From Dipylidium caninum (Eukaryota > Platyhelminthes > Cestoda > Cyclophyllidea > Dipylidiidae), in the NCBI GenBank assembly GCA_017562135.1, contig QEYB01001522.1, positions 744,001-808,000 of the forward strand: a stretch of 64,000 bases of DNA, given 5' to 3'. A model generated the notes under the pieces. It was not told the origin of the DNA, made no database searches, and saw nothing but the letters and a program-made list of their open reading frames with translations. A program made the position numbers and the translations under genes. Shown in pieces: positions 48,201-59,835 of this stretch; the first letter of the stretch is position 1, and every line of letters begins with the position of its first letter.

Positions 48201-50631
48201 TGTGAAGCCCCGCTTTCATAGAGGCCCGCCTTTGAAACGGAAACTGAACCTGAGACGAGGCGTTTATGAGCATTCTGTGGTGTAAGTGGGCAGCCAACTA
48301 ACTGTTTTGGTCTGTTGTTAGTCTGCTGTTATGTTTGGGAGGGGAAGAAAATGGAGAAACACAATTTCACTCTCCTCGATATCGGCTGGCGCATAATACA
48401 GGTAATTAATGATATTTCCCACTCCATGCCCTTCTCCTTTAACTCACTCGTGGAGTTGTTTACTTGTCTGGCCTCCTCACGTTGTGTCTGAAGTTTTCTT
48501 TTTTGTGAATTCCGACTTTTTTCGCTCGTGTTGAAGTAAATATTTGCCATACTTTATCACTTACCCTAAAGTGCTTATCTATTTACCTCCTTCTTTGTTT
48601 TCACTTTGTCCACTGTGGTGCCGGTTACACTGTCAGACTACAGTAGTTTAACTGTCATGGGCCAAACAAATTACTACGTTCACTGGTAATTGCGAGATTG
48701 TCGAATATCTCATTTCCATTTTTCTCCATCTTCTCCTTTTTCAGGCCGTTGAGCGTCAAACGGTGTCTATGTTCTACCCAAGGCTCTCTTGTATAGTGGC
48801 CCTGCTTCTGGCCGTATTGCCTCTCTTTTTCCACGCCTGGTACCAGCAGCCATCGAGTCCGTCGTGCATATCACCCTCCCCCACCTCGATGAACACCAGA
48901 CCCTCTTCCGAAGCCGAAGTGTTGAGGTCGGAGTTGGGTGTCCCTAGAAATGCCCTGGAAACCCCCGGCATCTTGATTGTCTTCGTTTTTCATTGGGTGG
49001 CGGATGTTCGTGACGCATGTTTTTGTCTTCTCCGACAGCCTTGCCAGTGAAACTTCATGGCCTAACTTTATCAACTTGTACGTTTTCTTTTTTCAACCCT
49101 CAGCATCGGTCGTCGTTTGATGACATTGAAGTAAACGTTGATGAGTTTCTTGTTGCAAAAGTGGGTCATTCATAGTGCATCCGGAAGTCGCCCTTCGTTT
49201 TACATTTCTAGGGACAATCTGGTTATCACTCTCGGGATCTTGCTTCGTCTAAATATTTACATAGTCATATTCTTCCTGCTTTCTGTGGCAGAGAGATCAT
49301 TCCAACAGGTGAGCAGCCAAAGTCGACTGTGATGTGTCCATCTCTTACTTGCGGCACTCTCCTCCACACTTACCGCAATCTCCGCTTTACATTATTGCAT
49401 GCATCATACGAAGCAATGTGTGCCAGTGTAACACTGATATTATGCCAGATGACAATAGTTTTGCATTAGTGCTATTGTGACCAGCCCATGAAATTATTGC
49501 TTTGGGAGGATAGAACACACAGTGGTGCAATTTCGTTGAGACGGATTAATTGCCCTTCTGCCCTTCTACCCTTCATTGACAATGCCTGATGCAGCGTATT
49601 TCAGGGGATCTCCCAGTATATAGTAAGCATCTTCCCCTCTTCAGCGCCTTCTCTACGCGAAGCACTTCTACGCCCTCACTTCAAGTCATCGAGCCCGCAA
49701 ATGTCGCATTCCTCACCTTCGATTGAATAAAGTGGCTCACGTGAAATGCTGGTTGACACTTCGCTCCTACCTTAAGAAGCGAGGTCCGCAGCGCTCCATC
49801 GAGTGCATAATCACGGCTGCCTTCTACCTCGCCTTCGCATTCGGTCTCTTCTTTTGCGCCCGAGTGCGTCCGAAGAAGATTAGAGAGCCTTTCCCCCTTC
49901 CTACCTTATAGTTTTATACCGTTTCGCATGCCCAGTGCGTAAATACTAGGTGTATTTTTTGTACGATACCGCACTAAGACTGTTTCTTCCTTTCATTCTC
50001 GTTAGTTCTTAATCAGCAGTCCCAGTCGGCGCGGAGGAGTATTCTCCAGTCTCGCCGTGTGGGATATTCTGGCCTACACGGCAGCACTAAGCCTTTTCCT
50101 TCTTCGGTTTCTTACCCTGGGTACAAAGATCACGAAGAAGTTCCGCAACGTCTCCATCCTTATAACGGAACAGGTGAGCAGCAGTGCTGTCACCCGGCGC
50201 TGCGCACCGCTTAACTACCACTTCTGTTGGTTTGGGCCGTCCACCAGCCCGAACAACACCGAACTGTGATAACTCCACCCTCAACACCTCCGAGCTGGGT
50301 CACCATCGGTCCCCTGAGCATTAATCAAGTGGGGAAAACTGACGAATAAACGTTTGCTTCCCCGTGTTATTAGATGAACATCAACTTGTGTATGAACAGG
50401 AAGCCTCATAAGAAGGAGGAGCTGTCGACAACAAACCAAGTCTTGAAATTAGCTGAGAACCTTCTCAAAGAAGTCGACGGTCCATATCGCATCTGCGGAT
50501 GGGCGGTAAACCCGTTAATCTATAACGTTTTCAAATTGGTCCTCCTCTCCTGCTTCTCCGCCTTCATTTCCGAAGTTCTCGGATTCAAACTCAAGCTCTA
50601 CAAACTTAAACTCAACCCGGCCAACTGGTAG
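37408..50631 (+). CDS. PHTF: PHTF1/2 orthologue (whole gene, start not found)
   Basis: This encodes a multi-pass ER membrane protein. Mammalian PHTF1 and PHTF2 were named putative homeodomain transcription factors, but PHTF1 is an ER protein and the name is misleading. Exons in good phase are 37408-37519, 37916-38118, 39008-39255, 39911-40551, 48322-48401, 48745-48926, 49104-49130, 49212-49308, 49645-49863, 50006-50173 and 50374-50631. Middle exons (41222-41255, 42681-42705, 42982-43202, 47231-47444) are likely but not fully linked. Both family blocks are present: the N-terminal PHTF domain and the C-terminal transmembrane core with SYLKKRGPQRS. The true N-terminus lies upstream. I compared the exons with the human protein as remembered, not by alignment software. 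Confidence 0.87.
38595..38622 (+). repeat. Two perfect 14-bp tandem units
   Basis: The unit TTAACTTAACTCAC occurs twice in a row, inside the PHTF intron between 38118 and 39008. Confidence 0.9.
39911..47444 (+). CDS. PHTF: PHTF central disordered region (exons with long introns)
   Basis: Exon 39911-40551 (acceptor ctttctag, donor gtatgt) encodes 213 residues rich in Ser, Arg and acidic residues and joins 39255 in phase 2. Likely further exons are 41222-41255 (34 nt), 42681-42705 (25 nt, joins 42982 in phase 1), 42982-43202 (EEEDELEASDTF, RSRQRAKFLKLF) and 47231-47444. The last reads PPSETEYDRMNSDVRSEYDS, echoing the family's PESETEDV stretch. The link from 41255 to 42681 does not keep phase, so an exon is missing or misplaced. 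This region varies even among vertebrates and is probably cytosolic and phosphorylated. Confidence 0.6.
46203..47133 (+). repeat. Dispersed repeat, copy 1 (inside a PHTF intron)
   Basis: About 930 bases match 59836-60802 almost base for base in the same orientation, from AAGGGTCGTAAGTAGATGAC to CTCACGAATTC.TACGG. Copy 1 has small deletions, for instance near 46600-46650, where copy 2 is longer. The ends are AAGG...CCTG, with only a weak inverted likeness between termini. No clear target-site duplication, LTR ends (TG...CA) or transposase is visible. It ends 97 bases before the PHTF exon at 47231. It is probably a non-autonomous mobile element or segmental repeat of unknown class. Confidence 0.85.
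48322..50631 (+). CDS. PHTF: PHTF C-terminal transmembrane core (seven exons)
   Basis: Exon 48322-48401 has YVWEGKKMEKHN, matching the family's IVWEGN. Exon 48745-48926 carries a helix (SCIVALLLAVLPLFFHAW). A 27-nt exon and exon 49212-49308 lead into IYIVIFFLLSVAERSFQQ. Exon 49645-49863 has LLYAKHFYALTSSHRARKC, then WLTLRSYLKKRGPQRSIE, the family hallmark. Exon 50006-50173 ends RFLTLGTKITKKFRNVSILI. The last exon has RKPHKKEELSTTNQVLKLAE, NPLIYN and SEVLGFKLKLYKLK before TAG at 50629. All seven junctions keep phase, so this part of the model is secure. Confidence 0.93.
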
Positions 50632-52635
50632 CACCACGCACACTCCCTCCCCCTCCCCCTCCCCCATTCGGTTACCGCGAGACATTCACACGGACCTCCG
50701 ACCAAGATTTAATTGTCAATACATTCTTTGCATCGGACTACCCAGTTCCAACTAGTGAAGACATTGACCCCCAGCTCGACACTTTGTTTCAGGCCATGAG
50801 GTGCGACTGGCTAGTGCCTCACAGTACTTCACAATAAGCGGTAGGGAGAAGAGGCATGTCCCACATCGATCCAACTAAAACCTACTTGTTTATCTCTCCC
50901 AAAAGGCATAAAAACAACACGGACGCACCGATTAACGAAAAGTGTTAACAGCACCACGCCGCCCAACTTTTATCTGCAGAAATTATGCTCGGATGCGCGT
51001 TAGAACGCTCCCGAGACTTGGAAATCACATATGGTTTCGTGTGACTACCAGGAACGCCAGGGGCCGGACCGAAGTGACGGCAGGCCTCGCGCGCCTTCCT
51101 CGGCCCTTGAAGGAGGACAGTACCTTTGCCAAGTGGTGACTTTATGGCCAACTGGTCGACGGTAATGACGGAGCCCCCGGCTTTGAGAATCCTGTTTCTA
51201 GCACCCGCGGTAGTACGGAGGGCACATACCTACCAAGGAGTAAGCTTCAACGTCAGTTACATCCGCATGCTGAGTGAAGTACACCGGAGAGAACATGCCA
51301 CACATCACCCGAGTAAAGACTAGGGGCTTACGGTTAGTTTCGGGACCTCCCGCAGACGAATGTCGTTTGTCACGGTCCCGATAACGACGGCGAGTTTGCC
51401 CTCACGACCGGTTTCTTCATCTGCCGTGCCAGTCGAGACAGTGCCAGGGGCGCCCGGTTGATTCGACTCATGAACAGGCGACGCTTTATAATATTATTGA
51501 ACTTCGAGTGCGTGCGCCTGGCCAGAAACTTGTACAACTTTACCATTAAGCGAAGATAGACATCTCCACTTTTGGGATTTCTGCGGACGACCTTCCTTCT
51601 GTGTCTGTGACTGATATCGATACCCTAAAAATGCCGCAAATTAGGCTAAAACCCACCATGCAGCCAAACGCCAACAAAAACTGGCCAACGCGCGCTGCCT
51701 CGGTTCAAACAAACACAAGCAACTAAGTAAAGGCTAATTTGTTCGTCAATACTGGCACAGGCAAAAATGCGGTGGGAAATATTTACGTAGCGACGATTCA
51801 TGTTGGAGTCTGTTCACCTGACCTATAACCGCCGGTGATACGGTGTAAATTTCGTGGCACTGGCGAGGAAAGCCCTCCGTCCACCACCACCCCTCCGCGT
51901 CAGACATATTTCGCTCCCACATTGGGAAGAAGTCGGTCCACTACAGGCGCCCCATGACCGCAGCGAAGAAAGAGGTGTGGGCATATTACAACTGGGAGAG
52001 TAAAGCCAACGCGATGATAGCCCTGGCGTTCAGCAAATGAAATGCAATTAAGCTTCAATATTGCCCACTGTACGCCTGGTGTTGTTGGTCGCCGCCAGCA
52101 GATCTCCGATTGTCTGTTCTTCCATTCGCTCGGTTTTAAGAAAAGCACGCTTTTCGTTCAAGATGCACACTTCGAGGAACTCTCGGGCAGCATGAACTAT
52201 GCTCTCTGCTATGTGGGACAAATTGTTGCCCCGTCTCCTCCCTGCGTCAACTGCCTGAATTCGGACGTTGTGGCTTTTCGGCGCACTCTTATTCCCTTTC
52301 GAAATGGCACGGACGTTCATCCGTTGTGAGTCTCGATTTTTTGCGACAACTGCCGCTGGTTCACTTAGTTGTCAAGGTTTGTTAAGTGTAGCCTCTAGGC
52401 CACCTTCGTCCCATTGGCACTAATTGGGGTGTCAATGGCCAAGTATGTCTGTTGCCGAGGTAAAACGATGAATTCGTGTCGTTTCTGTCTGCAAAAATTC
52501 TCGTTCGCCACCGTTGTTTAAATCTTCCTGATCCCTCCTTTAAACTCAGCGGCCTCTTGTTCGGTACTTCTGAGCCTTCGTTGGGTTCGCGTATCCTGCT
52601 CTCTTCGCTCCACGCCCTAACTTTTTTCTTTGCAG
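50632..52635. other. Spacer between PHTF and the Lifeguard gene
   Basis: This spacer is less AT-rich than the introns on either side and contains a C/T-rich run near 50640-50665. No known gene was recognised. One minus-strand frame at 52048-52320 could be a small gene and is listed separately. The Lifeguard 5' UTR must begin in this stretch, because its start codon sits two bases after an acceptor at 52635. Confidence 0.4.
52048..52320 (-). CDS. Hypothetical small ORF (90 aa)
   Basis: This frame starts at an ATG and predicts a basic N-terminus followed by about 60 residues with helix-like spacing (LSHIAESIVHAAREFLEV, then EEQTIGDLLAATNNTRRTV). I do not recognise a family. The opposite strand is also open over the same stretch (52042-52329), so openness alone means little. 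No poly(A) signal or splice site helps. It may be chance. Confidence 0.2.
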   Translation of the reverse strand: MNVRAISKGNKSAPKSHNVRIQAVDAGRRRGNNLSHIAESIVHAAREFLEVCILNEKRAFLKTERMEEQTIGDLLAATNNTRRTVGNIEA

Positions 52636-52637
52636 CA

Positions 52638-55600
52638 ATGTCTTATCCACCACCGCCGCCACCGCATATCCATGCTCCTCCGGCGGCCAGACGCCAGGTT
52701 TATTAGCTTCCTAAGACCTAACCCCTTAAGAATATCCTCCGCAGATGCCGGGCTATCCCCCTGGTCTCCAACAGCCTGGTGAATTTGAAACTTTGCTCTT
52801 TACTAATTGGACAGTTTATTATTCTGGGTTTTGAAAAGTTCTGCTTTGTTCTGCACTTAGCTTTCGCCGCACCTGGCTACGTCGGTAAGTAAACCTTCCT
52901 TCTGAACTGTTGACTGCAAACTCTTTATTTTCGCGTGAACCACTCTTTCCATAAAGCTGCAGTAATGCGTGCTTGCAGTGACCAAGGTTTTCGACTATCC
53001 TATTCCACACCATCTCTTAACCTAGGATTTTTGCGTGTTCCCTCACCTGGTAATCCGAGTTCCTCCGTGTTGACACAGTTTTATGTTGGACTTTTTTGTG
53101 CATATTGCCCAACTTATCCTTTTTTCTTAGTTGGTAATTATATCTATCCTGTGCATGTAATAGGTGCGTGTGTTGTCCTGTGTTTTAAAGTGCGCTTGGT
53201 TTATTTGCACGTTTTCCAATTTTCTTGAGTCTTAGTTTGTTATTTTATGAAATGGATGGCGTTTTCGCTCAAATTACTGTTGATTCGCTGTTCTTCGCAC
53301 CCTTGTTTATGCCAGTCTTCCTGCAATTTGCGACCTTTACTTCATGTTACTTCTACTGAAAGTTCTCGTTGCTTGTCGCTTCCTCGAAAGCCCTGCTTTT
53401 TGCGGCTGTTTTTTGTCGAATTTCTAATGTTATTCTATGTGCAATAATTAATTTGAAGGTGTTATTCTCCTAGTAGTAATATTTGGTTCCTCAAACAACA
53501 AGCTGAGACATTATACTCGCCTGCCTCCCTCAACGAATTACAAATATTGTTCCTAATAGGCATTGGTGACACCTTCAAGTATGTTAATTAATTTTAATAC
53601 TTTAACAGGTCAGGGGTACAATTCTATGGAGTCGAGAGAAGGTATTATAACCAAAATCTTATGGTCGAATGTGATTCTTAACTCTGTATGCTTACTGTTG
53701 TGGCCGCTTCCAATTTCCATTACTTTTACACGATTTTCGAGGGGAATGAATTTATTCATTGGCCATTTGTGATCGGTTGTTTTTTCGTATCATTCCTATG
53801 TTTTGTGCGAGTTGATTTTAACTGATTCGTTTAGACCAATTATGGGCTATTTCTTATGCATCATCTAGACTCCGTATGGTCTCAGTTTATTTTCATTAAC
53901 CGCCAAGTTTGTTGCGTTGACGCTAAAGTGCCAGGGGGTGGTTGTACGTTTGGCTAAAAAACCGTTATTTTTAGTCCGAAATTTTGTCGGCAGCTAATAA
54001 ACAAGCAGTTTTAGTCAGATGATTGTAAGGGCACCAGGCGTTTACTTCATGTTGAGGAAAGACGCGACTATCACTGGATGGAGTTATGCTTCAAAATTTC
54101 ATTTTGGCTGAAGGATGACTGGTGTATAATCGCTTCTTTGTTTATGCAAGTAATCTTCCCTCACAACTATCTGTGCGTTGGATAAATAATTTTTTTTATA
54201 TTTAAGGCGGTGGAGGTTAGCTCGAAGTGGTAGCAACTGCCTTGAAGCTATTTCGTAATTTGCCCTGCTTAACCCAATAACCTTGCCTCTAACCCCTCTG
54301 AAGTGCAGGTATATTTCTAGATAGTACACTTTCATACAAACTAGTATGCTTACGATAGTCTTGATCCTGCGTCTATCAAACAGGTGTCTTTTCGTAATCG
54401 TGCGATTAACTCTACATCGCATTGAGCATTTTTTCGCCGACGGCGTTGTCTTCTTCTCACGCTGCGCTACAAGCCTATGCTATTTTTGGTAAGAAGGACT
54501 AATTGATGTATAACTTGGCGCAAGTAGCTGTTTGAATCACACTGTCGCGATATGTGAAACTTAGGGGACTCTGTCGGCTAGATCCTATGCTCTTGTCTAT
54601 CCTGTCCACCTCATCTCAAAGTGATAGCTTCAATCGTAGGCTTATTGGGCTCTTCTTGGTTCACCAATGCTATTGCCTCAAGTTTGATTGGGGTTGCGAG
54701 CTTCCTTCACGGTTGTTGACTTTATGAGTCCCAATATTTCCACCTTTTTCCACACATGCATTAGATAGCATGTCATTTACCTGATACTTGACCTGAAGTA
54801 CGATTAATTAACAAATTGAACACTAATGTGACCTCAGTACTCTGCCGCGGTTGAGTTGAAGTGCACTGAAGTGGCTTTGCAGTTGTCTTCCGTCACGTTG
54901 CCTAATGTTGTGTAGAGTCTTGTCCACTACAAATTGTATTTGTAACCTATTGTTTTCGGCGGGAGCAAAAGGTCTAGGTCGCAGAAACCGCTTTATCTCT
55001 TCATGCCTTTGACAAATGATATAACCTAGCTTTCGCGAGGAGCTCATGTCACTGCTTTCGGTGCTTGAGTTATTCTCTTCTATTTGACCTGAATTTTCTG
55101 TTATCGCATTATAGCATACAGACCAACGGGGAACGATTCTGAAGCAGACAACGAATTCGCCGCATCGCCTTTTAGCGATAAGGCTATTCGACGTCAGTTT
55201 ATTGGCAAGGTAAGTTGTTTGTGTATCTCAGCTACTAGCGATGTAGTAGCGATCCATAGCTATATTGTCACATTTGGGTGGATCAAATGAATGATGAAAT
55301 TGGGCGCATTCGTTCACTTCATAGGTGACTTGTTTAGAAATGTGGTGAAGGCAAGGAAATTAGCTATTCCAGCTCTTATTCGCCGGTTTGTTATTGTTGT
55401 ATGCCTTCTAGGTTTATGCCATAATGGGTGTGCAACTCTTAGTGACTGCAGCAATGGTGGCGGTATTCATTTTTGTGTGAGTTCTCGTTGTTTACACTGT
55501 TAGTGTAAATTTGCGGTTGGAGTTATTGTTTGTGGTTATTGGGCGTCGCATTCTATGAATAGCCCTTCTTATTGAGAGATAGGCATGAGGACAATCTGCA

Positions 55601-58258
55601 TCCCAATCCACTTATTGCCCTATGTTGGTCGGCAAAGTTGTCGCCTAGTCACGTGCGTAGACTCATGTCTGTTGTTTCGTCATGCAGTTCTAGGTGGGAT
55701 TTGCATCACACTTAGTAGACGCGATGTCAACAATTCAATATGCATCCATGTGGGGTGCTGTTATGCCAACTGGAAACGGGAGACCCTCTTACTATCAAAA
55801 TCACTGCAAGAAGCCGCACCCCCTTCACTGCTATAGTATTTATTTATTTGAGCATCGCGTTTGTTTATATGACCAATGCGACAGTTCGATTAGTGGGAGT
55901 TTGTGCATTTTTCGTCTGATTCTGGCAGAGGTCAACTAGTGTGTTTTCTTTTTCAGTCCCCCTGTTAGGGCTTGGGTTAAAGAACATGTCTGGTTCTACT
56001 ACCTGGCATAGTGAGTTAACAAATTAATGAAATTTAAGGCGCAAATGCCATTTATCAATCCTGTTCACAAGTAGTTTTTCGTTTGGTTGAAATAGTTCAT
56101 CCACTTGTGACTTGTTCGGTTCGTAGTCCTTTCAAGTTGACTATGTCATGAGCCGCGAAAGTTTTAGAGATTTTCCTCTAATATTCTTTTTCTCCTTGAT
56201 AGTGCGGTCTTCTTTGTCACCTACATTGTCCTGGCTTGTTGTCGTAATGTGTGCCGCAGATTCCCAGGGAACTTCATCGCGCTGGGTGTATTCGTGAGTC
56301 TTGACCGGTTCTATTCGGTCGCGTTTATTTCTTGGAATGTTATCTGGATAAATAGCATACAGTCCCCTCTATTACCGCAGCTACTCGGACTGGTAATGTA
56401 GGACGCAGTGCATAAACTTGTGCTGACGTGTAGGATAACTAGAAAAAAACTAGTAGCTACGATGAGGCAACCATGCCGTATTGAATTGGGGTAATCAGGG
56501 GATTTGTTGCTTTGTGTCATGTAGACGGTGGCTCTGGCCTACATGGCAGGAACCTTATCTGCGATGTACACTGTGAACTCAGTCTTGGTGTGTCTCCTCA
56601 TAACCCTTGGGGTTTGTGTCTCGGTCTCAATTGCGGCCATGTGCTGCCCATGTGACCTGACGAAGTGCCAGGCGGTCATCGGTTTTCTCAGTGTCCTCTT
56701 TTTCATCTTCGGTATCGCGGTTATGATTACTTACTTCGCCGGTGGATACAACCATGTTTGTGTTCTGTTCTTTTTGAGAATGCAATGCTCTTAGGAATGC
56801 AACATTCGTATGAAGTAGATATCATTGACATTTAATCCCCTACTCAGTATTTTTGTTGCACGAGTCAAGTCGCCGAGGTTGTGCGTTGCTTGATAATTTG
56901 TCTATTTTTAGGTATTGCACGCAGTTTATGGAGGTATAGCTGCTGTGATTTTCTCGATCGTGAGTCGATTTACTCCATTCTATGCTGCAATGCTTTTGCT
57001 AGAACTTTTTTTGTCACAATATAACGAGCGGCATGAGTTAAAGTGCAGTAGCAGGGTATACAGAAGTGTTGGGTGGATGATATTTTGTTTCGCGTTTCTG
57101 TTGTTTATTCAAGTTAAACGTTTCTGTGACCTGGCATTGTCGGGTTCACCCGTCAGTTCGGCGACGGCTTGCGGGAACGCAGCCCATGTTGAAACTATTT
57201 CTATCGCTTTCAGCATCCCGACTACCTCCTCATGCCTGCCTTATGTTCGTTCTATGCTAACCTGTTAACTAAAGCCTTGACTCTCAATGCGCGTGTATGA
57301 CGTAGGAATTGATGGCGTCATTGGCAATTCGAAGTTAATGTGATTAAGTTTGATTCGGTATTCAGGTTTTCATTTAGCGCTTTTGCCCGCGCCACGGTTC
57401 ATCTTGCATAAGAGAAGGAGATGCCATCTGAAAACGACCACATTTTTGCAGCCTTACCACCTGCTTTGAATACCACTTTTTTGTGTGTGATTTCCCCTGA
57501 TGTCTTTTGGGAGAGAACCAGTCTGGACGAAGCAGTTAGTGGATAACAGGCTTTTCTCTAATTGCGTGGCGTTGGTTTTTGTCAAAAACAAGCGCGGCGT
57601 AGCTGTGTCATACTGCACTGAGTGAAAGAGTCTCAATAAGTTGCCTCCTTTTTTTCTGAATCGTGCTTCGGAGTTTCTTTCCATAGTTCTTTTGATGTGA
57701 CCGGTTTCGTCACCACCGCAGATGTGAATGCTTACTGGCTTCTCCCTTTCTAGTCACACTGTCGCTGCCTTGGTGAGCAGAATGCATTCCGACACTCGTT
57801 CGTATGATTTATCGAAAATAGATCCTATTTACTTTCAAACAAACCCTGTCCCTTCCACCCTCATCCGAGATTCATTTTATTGCCATTACTTTGATTTTCT
57901 TGGTTGTGGCTTGTGCTCGTTAGAGCTGTTATCATTCTTATGTGTATTAATTTAATCGTCCACAAGTATGAGGTTTTATCAACTGCGCTGGGAAATGCCT
58001 GTAGGTAAATCTTATGCGTGACGTGCAAGTAAGATGGGGTAGCTCTGGTGAAGCACCGTCGCTGATGCCAGTATTTATTCCACTTTGTCTGTTCCTTCTT
58101 TGCAGTACCTTGCCTTCGACACACAGATGATCATGGGTGACCGGAAGCACCAGTTGTCTCCCGAGGAGTATATCTATGGCGCGATGCAATTGTACTTGGA
58201 TGTGATCAACCTGTTTATGATCTTTCTTTCACTCTTCGGGGTGGCGAGCAACGATTGA
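52638..58258 (+). CDS. Lifeguard/TMBIM protein (BAX-inhibitor-1 family), complete nine-exon gene
   Basis: This encodes a seven-helix membrane protein of the Lifeguard group (GRINA, FAIM2, TMBIM1), which in animals lowers Fas- or ER-stress-driven cell death and affects Golgi/ER calcium. The exons are 52638-52697, 52745-52778, 55115-55209, 55412-55476, 55957-56010, 56203-56293, 56525-56755, 56912-56959 and 58106-58258. All phases agree and the sum is 831 bases (276 residues plus stop). The N-terminus is a short Pro-rich tail (MSYPPPPPPHIHAPP). Next come FSDKAIRRQFIGK, VYAIMGVQLLVTAAMVAVF, ACCRNVCRRFPGNFI, the long helix exon (ALAYMAGTLSAMYTVNSVL), VLHAVYGG, and the C-terminal signature YLAFDTQMIMG...SPEEYIYGA. 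A 5' UTR splice acceptor lies just before the ATG. Confidence 0.95.
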
Positions 58259-58310
58259 GGTGGAGCAACGCCACACAAGTCGTTTATTTAAACGCCATTC
58301 TCTGTTTCCA

Positions 58311-58316
58311 AATAAA
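58311..58316 (+). terminator. Poly(A) signal of the Lifeguard gene
   Basis: A canonical AATAAA lies 53 bases after the stop codon. Confidence 0.75.
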
Positions 58317-58910
58317 TTAACCTGTACTGTGTTTTTGTCACTTGTGTTAAGCGTGTTTATTTGGCCTTGTAAGGGTTTTCAATTGACTTGAACTACTTGA
58401 TCACAGTGTGGCGCTCCCAAGATTTGTTCTGTTGGATAAAGCTTTTCCGCATGTGCTTTTGTCTTTTTGTACTTGTCCGAAGTTGTATGAGGTCTTGTTT
58501 GGTGCGGCTGCACAGCCTCTGTGCGGTGGGCTTCGTTGGGCGTAGTTTGAAACCACAGTGGCGTGCCAGTGTTTACTCTGTGGGCGTCGCATCGTCATTG
58601 GTTGCTCAATGCGTTGCAATGGCAGATATTTATGTTCGAATGGGGGCGGCAGTGGTTTTTTCCAATGATTGGGTTTTCTAGCTCGGATTGCTAGTTTGCC
58701 AAAATGCTTAAAGGACTGTGACTGTGCCGGTAAAGAAGCCCACTTGGTACACTTCTACTGAGCAACATTTAAATTTGACAGGATCTTGCTTCCTCTGATG
58801 CGTGGTGAGAACTCGTTGGCGTACGTCTCGAGGTGTCTCGCTCACCGCTTCTGGGCGTAGGTCACTCGGTGCTGCCGGAGTAGCTGAGTGGCTGAGTTGT
58901 TAGCCAAAAG

Positions 58911-58932
58911 GAGGGAGGGAGAGAGAGAGAGG
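58911..58932 (+). repeat. GA-rich simple repeat
   Basis: A purine tract of GGGA/GAGA units. Confidence 0.8.
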
Positions 58933-59835
58933 CAGTGTTTGACGCCCATGTCCAGTGAATCCAGCATACAAGACCAGGTGGTTTGTTGCGGCGTCGCCAA
59001 ACTACGCAGGCTACTTGGCCGCCTCATTTTTACAGGCTTTCTTACTCAGTAGCCTTTATCAGTGCTTTCGGTGAGTTAGCTGGAGAGCTCACATCCTCAT
59101 CGAACCGTCTCACTGACATTCCTGGCTTGTGGCATGGCAAATGCTCCTTTATGCATTTGTTACAGGCGACTGCAGATTGTGAGTGGCCGGACAAGACGCG
59201 GAAGTGGCGATATTTTGCTGTTCAGCTCGATCACTTGTATTTTTTTGCGTGTCTAGCGCTACTAACAAGACTGAGAGTGTGCACCTAGAAGGAAATGAGG
59301 TGCTCGGGCCTCAGGACGAGCCGATGGAGTGCTGACGAGAGGCGTCTGTCAGAACGAAGGCGCACTGAGAACTACTCTACGAACAGAAAATTAATTTTGT
59401 TAATCTGACAAGTTTCAGTGATCATGAAAGTGTTCTGCAACCTCTTACTGGCATTCACGTAATGGCGGGAAAAGGCAACAACTGAGGGTTTAGAAGGAGA
59501 AGAAGTCTGGTGGATGCTGCCTAAGGAGCCACCTTCGTCTGTCGATACAGCAACGGACCACGACGCCTGCGGGGCGCATTAAAGCCGCTCCGTCGCCTGT
59601 GATCCACCTCAGAATTACCCGAGTGAGAGCCGGTTGGCCGCCTGCAGGCCAGTCGTTAAATTGTTCGCCTCACCACTTCCTCCTACTAATTCCTTGAATA
59701 CTTCGTCAAGACTCTCATTTCTGGAGGCCTCTCTCCAAGTTGAGATATTTTAAAGGCAACGAGAGCAATAGCATGTGGATAAAAAGGCCTCTAACTTGTC
59801 TCACTCTCACGTGTTGATTGCTGGTGGTTGGACAT

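Noticed and set aside
48190..48281. Possible PHTF exon ending at a perfect gtaagt donor
   Set aside because: The sequence has no likeness to PHTF at this point, and the neighbouring exon 48322-48401 fits the family without it.
58870..58945. tRNA-Ser-like start (GCCGGAGTAGCTGAGTGGCT)
   Set aside because: It resembles an A box, but I could not fold a cloverleaf and saw no proper B box or acceptor stem.
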